From CAZCZU01 sp964503475 (lineage in GTDB: Bacteria > Pseudomonadota > Zetaproteobacteria > Mariprofundales > Mariprofundaceae): a stretch of DNA of 64,000 nucleotides. Position 1 is the first letter of the stretch. Every line of letters starts with the position of its first letter. The notes under the pieces were generated by a model. It made no database searches, was not told the DNA's origin, and saw only the letters and a program-made list of their open reading frames with translations. Positions 56,725 to 62,854 of the stretch are shown piece after piece. The stretch lies in NCBI GenBank assembly GCA_964503475.1, contig CAZCZU010000006.1, positions 19,378 to 83,377 of the forward strand. The letters are read 5' to 3'. Both the position numbers and the translations under genes were made by a program.

Positions 56725-57172
56725 GGTGATCGATGCACTGGACCGGAATGATGTGCCCTACACCCTGGTCGGCGGCTATGCGCTGGTGCTGCATGGCGTG
56801 GTTCGCGGTACGGTCGACATCGATATCGCCATCTCCCTTAATGCCGAGGTATTCAAGCGCTGTGAATCGGCGCTGCAATCGATCGGTCTTGCCCCCCGCC
56901 TGCCGGTGACCGCCGAAGAGCTGTTTCACTTCAGGGAGGAGTACATCGCCAGACGCAATCTGAAGGCGTGGTCGTTTCACAATCCCGCCAATCCGCTGGA
57001 GGTGGTCGACATCCTGATCACCGAAGATGCCGAAGCGATTGAAAGCGTCGATAAGCAGGCCTTCGGCAGGCATATCCATGTGGCGGCCGTGCCTGAACTG
57101 ATCGCCATGAAACAGAAAGCGGGCCGGCCGCAGGACATCGAAGATATCAAGGCGCTGGAGCGACTGCTGTGA
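56711..57172 (+). CDS. Nucleotidyltransferase-fold protein, probable toxin-antitoxin component
   Basis: A 153-residue protein (longer start at 56681 possible) of the minimal nucleotidyltransferase fold. Seen are YTLVGGYALVLHGVVRGTVDIDIAI with the G-G-[x]n-D-x-D catalytic pattern, ANPLEVVDILI with a third acidic residue, and a C-terminal HVAAVPELIAMKQKAGRPQD helix common in this group. Its stop overlaps the GTG start of a ribbon-helix-helix gene, so the two form a pair. Confidence 0.8.
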   Translation: MFVCKVIDALDRNDVPYTLVGGYALVLHGVVRGTVDIDIAISLNAEVFKRCESALQSIGLAPRLPVTAEELFHFREEYIARRNLKAWSFHNPANPLEVVDILITEDAEAIESVDKQAFGRHIHVAAVPELIAMKQKAGRPQDIEDIKALERLL

Positions 57173-57423
57173 GGCCGGTGCAATACTTTTCCGACGCATA
57201 CCTTGAGCAGTGCAGGCATGTAACGCCTGAGCAGGCGCTCACCTTTCTGGAAGAGTTTCGCCTGCTGCAGCAGCCCGGCAAAGCAGCCCCATCCAAGCTG
57301 ATCAGCCTGAAGGTGCCCGAACCGCTGCTGGCCGCCTTCCGCCAACGCTGCGACAACGAAGGAATCAAATACCAGACCCAAATCAAACAGCTGATGCAGG
57401 AGTGGCTGATCACGCCCCTCTGA
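57169..57423 (+). CDS. Ribbon-helix-helix (CopG-like) protein, probable antitoxin
   Basis: An 84-residue protein starting with GTG. The C-terminal half reads SKLISLKVPEPLLAAFRQRC and YQTQIKQLMQEWL, the strand-helix-helix of MetJ/Arc-type DNA-binding proteins. The N-terminal half is helical and may bind the partner. It lies four bases inside the nucleotidyltransferase gene, as expected for a toxin-antitoxin operon. Partner roles are inferred from the layout. Confidence 0.72.
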   Translation: MRPVQYFSDAYLEQCRHVTPEQALTFLEEFRLLQQPGKAAPSKLISLKVPEPLLAAFRQRCDNEGIKYQTQIKQLMQEWLITPL

Positions 57424-57440
57424 ATGCCTGGCACGCCACC

Positions 57441-57640
57441 TTAATCGGCAGCTGAGAAGCGCTCCTTCATCCAGGTGTAGAGCCGGGCGGTGGTGAGCTC
57501 ATCCAGCGGCATATCCTCGAATTCGTCGAAGGGATCCTGATCTCTGAGGCAGAACTGGTAGGTGACCACCTCGGGGGCCTGATCGTGCATGATCAACAGG
57601 ATGCGCTTGCCCGTTTTCAGGCAGTCGATGGTGATGATCG
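57441..57640 (-). pseudogene. Partial copy B of the unrecognised 110-codon gene
   Basis: The 3' half only, with stop TAA at 57441-57443 and no start codon. Bases 57462-57636 are identical to 59262-59436 of the intact gene, so the duplication is recent. At the broken end the sequence changes into ATCGGTGAATTTCGCCGAAAT, a partial dyad, and then the AbiE leader. Confidence 0.9.
57462..57636. repeat. 175-bp direct repeat flanking the AbiE cassette (left copy)
   Basis: Base-for-base identical to 59262-59436 as far as I can compare by eye, with weaker similarity continuing about 20 bases to the left. The two copies enclose AbiEi-AbiEii (about 1.6 kb) and the junction repeat at 59224-59246. Confidence 0.88.
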
Positions 57641-57750
57641 GTGAATTTCGCCGAAATATGGCAGCTTGTTAAACCGACAGGGGCTCCGGGGCTTGAATAA
57701 ACGTCTCACCTGTTCCAATATGTAGGTACTTATGCATAAAGGCCGACGTT

Positions 57751-58371
57751 ATGGAACATGGTGGCGATACAAAAAGCGCAACTGAACAGATCTTTGCCCT
57801 GCTGAAAAAAGAGGGTGTGCTGCGCCCTCGCGATCTTGAGAAGCATCAGATTCCACGCCAATACCTGAGTCTCCTGTACCGGCGCGGTCTGCTGGAGCGC
57901 ACGGCACGTGGTCTCTATATCGCGGCCCATGCTGAACTATCCGAAAAGCAAACGATTGCCGAAGTGAGCAAGCGCATTCCCAAGGGGCGCATCTGCCTGC
58001 TCTCTGCACTCGTGGTGCATGAAATCACTACCCAATCACCGTTTGAGGTGTGGATAGCCATTGATAAGAAGGCGCGTCTGCCGCAGGTGAAGGACCTGCC
58101 GGTCAGGATTGTGCGCTTCTCCGGGGTGGCGCTTGATGAGGGCTTTGATTACCGGAACATCGATGGGGTGAAGGTGCCTGTTTATAACGCAGCCAAGACC
58201 GTGGCCGACTGCTTCAAATACCGGAACAAGATTGGTCTGGATGTGGCTATCGAAGCACTGAAAGATGGATGGCGTGAGAAGAAGTTCACCATGAGCGAAC
58301 TATCGAAATATGCTGAGGTCTGCCGGGTAAAGAAGGTGATGCAGCCCTATCTGGAGTCGCTGGCGCTATGA
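57751..58371 (+). CDS. AbiEi-type antitoxin (winged helix)
   Basis: A 206-residue antitoxin/repressor of the type IV AbiE system. The N-terminal winged helix carries the pattern VLRPRDLEKHQIPRQYLSLL and YRRGLLERTARGLYI; the rest is the AbiEi C-terminal antitoxin domain (PKGRICLLSALVVHEITTQ, YRNIDGVKVPVYNAAKTVAD). Its stop overlaps the toxin start by ATGA. Members bind their promoter and block toxin action without a stable complex. Confidence 0.9.
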   Translation: MEHGGDTKSATEQIFALLKKEGVLRPRDLEKHQIPRQYLSLLYRRGLLERTARGLYIAAHAELSEKQTIAEVSKRIPKGRICLLSALVVHEITTQSPFEVWIAIDKKARLPQVKDLPVRIVRFSGVALDEGFDYRNIDGVKVPVYNAAKTVADCFKYRNKIGLDVAIEALKDGWREKKFTMSELSKYAEVCRVKKVMQPYLESLAL

Positions 58372-59237
58372 GTCAGCAATCAAATATCACTGCATCCATC
58401 CGCGCCAGGTTGCTCAACCGGTCACGACAAGAGAGAACAGATTTTCAGCGAATGCTTACCAGTTACGGGCTGGAGCGATTGCTCTATCGCCTTTCGGTTT
58501 CTGCATACCGGGATGAGTTTGTGCTCAAGGGAGCGATGCTCTTCTCCTGCTGGAGTGGCGATCTCTATCGCGCCACCAGGGATGTCGATTTTCTCAAGAT
58601 GGGTGAGGCGTCCATGGCCTATCTTGGGCAGGTGTTTGCTGATCTGTGTGAGCAGGCCGTCGAGCCTGATGATGGATTAGTGTTCGACAAGGCATCGATC
58701 AAGGTGGCCGAGATCAGGGAAGAGGACTCCTACGGCGGTATCCGGGTGACGATGAAGGCCACGCTGGGGAATGCGCGAATGCCGATTCAGGCGGATATCA
58801 GCATCGGCGATGCCATCACTCCGGCAGCAGGGGAGATCGAGTTCCCTACCCTGCTTGAAATGCCGGCACCGAAACTGCGCGCCTACCCGGTGGAAACCGT
58901 GATTGCCGAGAAATTTGAGGCCATGGTCTCTCTGGATATGGCCAATAGCCGGATGAAAGACTTTTACGATATTTGGGCCATCCGGAAGTTTATGCAGCCT
59001 GATCCGAAACTGCTGGCCGAAGCAGTTGCCAATACATTCAGGAGAAGAGGAACAGAGCTTCCCTCTGATGTTCCCACGGCTTTGACGGATGCTTTTTCCA
59101 AAGATGAAAGCAAACAGAAACAGTGGGAGGCTTTTGTGAAGCGCGCAGGAGTCAGCCATAGTGCAACTTCGACACTGCATGAAACGGTTGAAGCGATCAG
59201 GCCATTCTTGATGGATGCGGCAGTTCCGGGGACATAA
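58368..59237 (+). CDS. AbiEii/AbiGii-type nucleotidyltransferase toxin
   Basis: A 289-residue toxin of the type IV AbiE system, a GTP-binding nucleotidyltransferase by family. The active site is in VLKGAMLFSCWSGDLYRATRDVDF (split here: GAMLFSCW and ATRDVDF), followed by PIQADISIGDAI with an acidic residue and the conserved ETVIAEKFEAMVSLDMANSRMKDF region (FEAMVSLDMANSRMKDFYD). The C-terminal helical domain runs to the end. It stops at the short junction repeat that touches the intact 110-codon gene. Confidence 0.9.
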   Translation: MSQQSNITASIRARLLNRSRQERTDFQRMLTSYGLERLLYRLSVSAYRDEFVLKGAMLFSCWSGDLYRATRDVDFLKMGEASMAYLGQVFADLCEQAVEPDDGLVFDKASIKVAEIREEDSYGGIRVTMKATLGNARMPIQADISIGDAITPAAGEIEFPTLLEMPAPKLRAYPVETVIAEKFEAMVSLDMANSRMKDFYDIWAIRKFMQPDPKLLAEAVANTFRRRGTELPSDVPTALTDAFSKDESKQKQWEAFVKRAGVSHSATSTLHETVEAIRPFLMDAAVPGT

Positions 59238-59246
59238 TACTTAATT
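59224..59246. repeat. Short junction repeat, copy 2
   Basis: CCGGGGACATAATACTTAATT lies across the AbiEii stop codon and the TAA of the intact 110-codon gene on the other strand. The other copy, with one mismatch, is at 56643-56665. The two therefore bracket both toxin-antitoxin cassettes. Confidence 0.6.
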
Positions 59247-59573
59247 CGCTGCTGAGAAGGTCTCCTTCATCCAGGTGTAGAGCCGGGCGGTGGTGAGCTC
59301 ATCCAGCGGCATATCCTCGAATTCGTCGAAGGGATCCTGATCTCTGAGGCAGAACTGGTAGGTGACCACCTCGGGGGCCTGATCGTGCATGATCAACAGG
59401 ATGCGCTTGCCCGTTTTCAGGCAGTCGATGGTGATGGCATCGGCCGGGATGCCGCGCTTGCGCATATGCTTGTTCACCCCGATCAACGGATCGATCTTCT
59501 CGAAATCGCGCTGGATATCGGCCTGGGCTGCGGTGGCCCGCTCGTAGACCTGGGTTAACGGTGTCTGCGTCAT
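59241..59573 (-). CDS. Unrecognised 110-residue protein, intact copy of a triplicated gene end
   Basis: A 110-residue acidic, soluble-looking protein I do not recognise. The N-terminal part is helical (YERATAAQADIQRDFEKID), the middle reads RKRGIPADAITIDCLKTGKR and the C-terminal half ILLIMHDQAPEVVTYQFCLR, then FEDMPLDELTTARLYTWM. The C-terminal half is what recurs at 56476 and 57441. Keeping of amino acids in the diverged copy A suggests that this half was under selection. No signal peptide or membrane segment. Confidence 0.7.
   Translation of the reverse strand: MTQTPLTQVYERATAAQADIQRDFEKIDPLIGVNKHMRKRGIPADAITIDCLKTGKRILLIMHDQAPEVVTYQFCLRDQDPFDEFEDMPLDELTTARLYTWMKETFSAAN
59262..59436. repeat. 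175-bp direct repeat (right copy, inside intact gene)
   Basis: The counterpart of 57462-57636; it is the 3' half of the intact 110-codon gene. A more diverged third relative lies at about 56487-56640. Confidence 0.88.
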
Positions 59574-59699
59574 GCCAGCTCCCCCTTTCGATAAGCCCCG
59601 AACATAACAGCCCCCCTCCCCCGGACAAGTGACGGCCTGCGATTGTATCCATACTTATTTTATGGCTAAACTTACCTCAAGGAGTGAGGGGAGGATGCC

Positions 59700-59855
59700 A
59701 TGGAAACAGAAGAGCAGCAGAAACGGGGCATGCCCCTGGGCGCCAAGGTGTTTATCGGGGTGCTGATCCTCGTCTTTATCCTGGTCGGCCTCGAGATGGT
59801 GGTGACCACCATGTTCATCGACAAATTCGCCCCGGCCGCCAGGCACAGCCACTAA
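59700..59855 (+). CDS. Small single-pass membrane protein (51 residues)
   Basis: A short gene with a good Shine-Dalgarno (GGAGTGAGGGGAGG) before ATG at 59700. The protein begins METEEQQKRGMPLGAKVFIG, continues in a hydrophobic segment (VLILVFILVGLEMVVTTMF) and ends in IDKFAPAARHSH. One membrane helix with a charged N-tail is the only feature. I do not recognise it. It is divergent from the 110-codon gene. Confidence 0.65.
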   Translation: METEEQQKRGMPLGAKVFIGVLILVFILVGLEMVVTTMFIDKFAPAARHSH

Positions 59856-59887
59856 CCCCCTGCCATCCATACCTCCTCTCACCAACT

Positions 59888-59923
59888 TTGACATTCCTTA
59901 TTCCGGAATCCAGAATAAGGAAT
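59888..59923 (+). promoter_or_regulatory. Promoter overlapped by a perfect dyad operator
   Basis: A perfect -35 TTGACA (59888-59893) and a -10-like CAGAAT (59911-59916) are spaced 17 bases. A perfect 11-bp inverted repeat, ATTCCTTATTC (59893-59903) and GAATAAGGAAT (59913-59923), covers the spacer and the -10. Binding there would block the polymerase. It stands 14 bases before the GTG of the winged-helix gene, so autoregulation is likely. Confidence 0.75.
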
Positions 59924-59937
59924 TATCGAGGTGTGAT

Positions 59938-60447
59938 GTGGAACTCAAGGCTCTGGATCTTTATGTGGCACTGAAACTGGTCGTTCTCAGAAACGAACCA
60001 TGCGCCATGCAATCGATCGGCGAAGCTCTGGGCATGAGTGCCTCCAGGGTACACGCCTCCATCCACCGGCTGATCAAGGCCAGGCTGGTACGCAAGGACA
60101 AGGGCTACAAACCCATTCTGGCCAATCTTAAAGAGTTTATCGTGCATGGTGCCGCCTTCGCCTTTGTACCGGAAATTGGTGAGCCGACACGTGGGCTGCC
60201 GACGGCATCGTTTGCCCCACCTCTTGAGCAGGCATTTGTCGATTCGGGAGCGCTGCCGCATGTCTGGCCCGACCCCGAAGGAGAGGTGCGCGGCATCTCC
60301 TTTTCGCCACTGCACAAGGCCGCTCCCAAGGCAGCCCGCAAAGACCGGGAACTGTACGAACTGCTGGCCCTGGTGGATGCCATCCGCGGTGGCCGGGCCC
60401 GGGAGAAGCGGATGGCAATCGAGATCATCAGCCAAAGGCTCACCTGA
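59938..60447 (+). CDS. Winged-helix DNA-binding protein, probable antitoxin/repressor
   Basis: A 169-residue protein starting with GTG behind a GAGGTG Shine-Dalgarno. Residues 1-65 form a MarR/GntR-like helix-turn-helix (PCAMQSIGEALGMSASRVHA, SIHRLIKARLVRKDKGY). The C-terminal part (FAFVPEIGEPTRGLPTASFA, then YELLALVDAIRGGRAREK) recurs in proteins encoded next to AbiEii-like nucleotidyltransferases. The next gene is such a protein, though frameshifted. Confidence 0.78.
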   Translation: MELKALDLYVALKLVVLRNEPCAMQSIGEALGMSASRVHASIHRLIKARLVRKDKGYKPILANLKEFIVHGAAFAFVPEIGEPTRGLPTASFAPPLEQAFVDSGALPHVWPDPEGEVRGISFSPLHKAAPKAARKDRELYELLALVDAIRGGRAREKRMAIEIISQRLT

Positions 60448-60448
60448 G

Positions 60449-61151
60449 ATGATCGCGCACGATCCGAACATCGACATACTGGAGATGGCCGTCGGGGGCT
60501 CGGCCCGCTCATCCACGAGGTGGTCTTTCTCGGCGGCTGTGCGACGGGCCGCTGATCACCGATCCGGCCGCCCCTCTCATTCGCGAGACCAACGATGTGG
60601 ATGTGATTGTCGAGATTGCCAGCCGTCACGATTATCACCTGCTGGCGGAGAAGCTGCGCCGGCTTGGTTTGAAGGAGGACACGCGCGAAGGGGCTCCGCT
60701 CTGCCGTTGGCTGTACCGCCGGGTCGCTGTCGATGTGATGCCAACAGATAGTGCCATCCTGGGCTTCAGCAATCGCTGGTATGGCGATGCCATGCGCAGC
60801 GCAACGCCTGTTCGGTTACCCGGTGGCGCAGAGATACAGCTTGTCGCCGCGCCCTATTTTCTGGCCACCAAACTGGAAGCCTTTCATGGCCGGGGAAGGG
60901 GTGACTACATCATCAGCCATGACCTGGAAGACCTGATCGCCGTCGTCGATGGCAGGGCTACGATCTCAGAAGAGGTGCAGGCTGCCCCGGAGGCGCTGCA
61001 GGCATACCTGGCGGAAGCATTCGCACATCTGTTGGCCAACGACACCTTTCAGGATGCCATTCCAGGCTATCTGCCGGGAGATGCCGCCAACCAGGCACGG
61101 GTCCCAACGCTCCTTGAGCGTATGGGGCGGATTGCAAACCTGAACGGATAA
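60449..61151 (+). pseudogene. AbiEii-like nucleotidyltransferase with two frameshifts
   Basis: From ATG 60449 the frame reads MIAHDPNIDILEMAV, breaks at the GGGGG run (60494-60498), continues in the next frame as GLGPLIHEVVFLGGCATG, breaks again at GGGCC (about 60546-60550) and goes on as PLITDPAAPLIRETNDVDVI to the end at 61151. Each break is explained by one lost base. The joined protein has the nucleotidyltransferase GG...T-DVDVIVE site, then PYFLATKLEAFHGRGRGDY. A 184-codon frame from a GTG at 60597 is open but lacks the active-site glycines. Confidence 0.8.
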
Positions 61152-61152
61152 C

Positions 61153-61497
61153 TCAACAGGTGAGATGGATGGCGGCGACGAGACCCGGCGTATCCGGCGC
61201 CAACTCGTTATAAAGCCGGACCGCCTCGCGCGAGCGGGCCACATGCACCGCCATCCCTTCGGCCTCAAGCAAGCCGACCACCCGATCGGGCACCCACATC
61301 GCCCCGGCAAAGCCGTGGCCGATGATCAGTATCGCCGGGGGCGCCTCAAGCACGGCGGCCAGATCCTCGATATGCAGGTAGTGCCCCTCGCGCCGCCACC
61401 AGTGGGCCTGGACACGGTCCGGGAAGAGGATGACATCCTCGCTATATTCGCGCCCGTCAATGACGATACGGCCGAATTCGTAGGCATCGATATGCAT
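61153..61497 (-). CDS. Mth938-like domain protein
   Basis: A 114-residue single-domain protein (start MHIDAYEFGRIVIDG; an ATG four codons earlier is possible, and the frame is open further). It shows the domain pattern SEDVILFPDRVQAHWWRREG, then ILIIGHGFAGAMWVPDRV and a Rossmann-like end AVRLYNELAPDTPGLVAAIH. The family includes the human complex I assembly factor NDUFAF3; the bacterial role is unknown. It marks the return to core-like DNA after the defence island. Confidence 0.85.
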   Translation of the reverse strand: MHIDAYEFGRIVIDGREYSEDVILFPDRVQAHWWRREGHYLHIEDLAAVLEAPPAILIIGHGFAGAMWVPDRVVGLLEAEGMAVHVARSREAVRLYNELAPDTPGLVAAIHLTC

Positions 61498-61571
61498 GCC
61501 CACGAGCATAGCAGGCGAGATGGGGTCGCGAGTCTGCTTTAATGCATGACAACACCCCATGGGAGGAGACC

Positions 61572-62168
61572 ATGCCCCTGATCCGCCTTGCCACCCTGTG
61601 CGCCGCAACCCTGCTGCTCGCCGCCTGTGCGCCGCGTATGACCGAGCTGCCGCAGCCGCCCGAGCGCCTGAGCCAGTACGGCTACTCCTTCATGCCGCTG
61701 GATGAGCCGGGCTGGAAGGTGGGAGGCCGCGACGGCCAGCGGATCATCCTGGGGCGTATCGGCCAAAGCCCTGATGCGACGGTGGTGATCATGGCCGGCA
61801 ATGCCCCCATCCCCCATTTCACCAGCCGCGCCGGGTTCGAATCCTATGTGCGCGACAAAATACACAGCGACAACCACGCCGGCGGCCGCTTTACCGTGCA
61901 GACGGAGGAGATACAGCCCATGCACCATGACGGCGCCGACTGTATGCAGGCGCATGTGGTCAGCATCGACCACCAGGCGAAGAAACGCTCGGGCAGGAAG
62001 GGCGCCATGAGCCTCGAACTGCTGCAGCTCACCTGCCGCCACCCGCATGACGACGGCACCGCAACCTTCCTCGGCTACTCGCAACGCGCCTACCCGGAGA
62101 GGCGCGATCCTGACTTCATGCACAAGGGAGAGCGGCTGATCGACAGCCTGCGCTTCTCGAAGTTCTAA
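61572..62168 (+). CDS. Putative lipoprotein of unknown function
   Basis: A 198-residue exported protein. The start at MPLIRLATL follows a GGGAGGAG Shine-Dalgarno; a lipobox LLAAC ends the signal peptide near residue 19. The mature part (YGYSFMPLDEPGWKVGGRDG, ATFLGYSQRAYPERRDPDF) is a mixed fold I cannot name. It converges with and overlaps the Fe-S protein gene by four bases. Confidence 0.75.
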   Translation: MPLIRLATLCAATLLLAACAPRMTELPQPPERLSQYGYSFMPLDEPGWKVGGRDGQRIILGRIGQSPDATVVIMAGNAPIPHFTSRAGFESYVRDKIHSDNHAGGRFTVQTEEIQPMHHDGADCMQAHVVSIDHQAKKRSGRKGAMSLELLQLTCRHPHDDGTATFLGYSQRAYPERRDPDFMHKGERLIDSLRFSKF

Positions 62169-62854
62169 TCCGCCTGCTCGCGCCAGGCGCGGATCGTGGC
62201 CAGCGAACGGCCGTAGTGATAGCGGATCTGGGCATCCGAATAACGATGCGCAGCCCCCACCGGGCAGGCATTGCGCGCCAGGCACTGGTGGCTGCAGGGG
62301 GATGCCTCCTGCAGGCGATAATCGATGCAGCGCGTCAGCCTGCTCGCCTCGTCGACCAACGCCCCGGCCGGGCAGGCCGCCACACACGGCTTGTCGATGC
62401 AGGAGGCGCAGACATCCGGCCACTCCGCTTTGGGTGTGGCCGGCATTGCGCTATCGGCCAGGGCCACGGCCCGGTAGGCGTACCAGGAGCCCCACTGCCC
62501 GTTCACCCCGACCATGAACGGGGAGCGATGATGCCAGCCGGCCAGCTCACCCAGGGCCTGCAACGGCAGCCGGGGCTGCCCGAACGGAAAAAGCAGCCGG
62601 TGACGCACCCCCTGCCCCGCAAACCAGTCCGCCACGACGGCGGCCGAATAGGCATCGACCGGATCCGCATCCGTCACATAATCGGAGGCCTGCAACGCCT
62701 GCCACATACAGGGCCCGGCATGGCCGAAGAGGTGCAGCTGGCGATACGACTCGTCACCCGCTGCCTCCAGCAGGGGTACACGGATCGAATCGGGCAGTGC
62801 CGCCACATCGATGATGGCGTGCAGGTTCAGGCCGGAATCGCCGGGATCAGGCAT
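62165..62854 (-). CDS. 4Fe-4S ferredoxin-type protein, distantly QueG-like
   Basis: A 229-residue protein. The N-terminal 130 residues lack a clear family. The C-terminal part carries the cluster motif CASCIDKPCVAACPAGAL and a second cysteine set CSHQCLARNACP, resembling the ferredoxin tail of epoxyqueuosine reductase without its cobalamin domain. The enzyme role is unknown. It starts within the 3' end of the hybrid kinase gene, so the two are co-transcribed. Confidence 0.75.
   Translation of the reverse strand: MPDPGDSGLNLHAIIDVAALPDSIRVPLLEAAGDESYRQLHLFGHAGPCMWQALQASDYVTDADPVDAYSAAVVADWFAGQGVRHRLLFPFGQPRLPLQALGELAGWHHRSPFMVGVNGQWGSWYAYRAVALADSAMPATPKAEWPDVCASCIDKPCVAACPAGALVDEASRLTRCIDYRLQEASPCSHQCLARNACPVGAAHRYSDAQIRYHYGRSLATIRAWREQAD

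Noticed and set aside
57637..57660. ATCGGTGAATTTCGCCGAAAT as an insertion-sequence end
   Set aside because: Partly palindromic and reminiscent of some IS21-like ends, but there is no matching second end or transposase, so it is too weak to call.
47845..61151. CRISPR array, integron or prophage in the defence island
   Set aside because: No regular short repeat-spacer pattern, no attC-like series, and no integrase, transposase or phage structural gene was found.
60597..61151. 184-codon frame from GTG as an intact gene
   Set aside because: Sequence similarity to the nucleotidyltransferase family continues upstream in two other frames, so the frame is a remnant of a longer gene.
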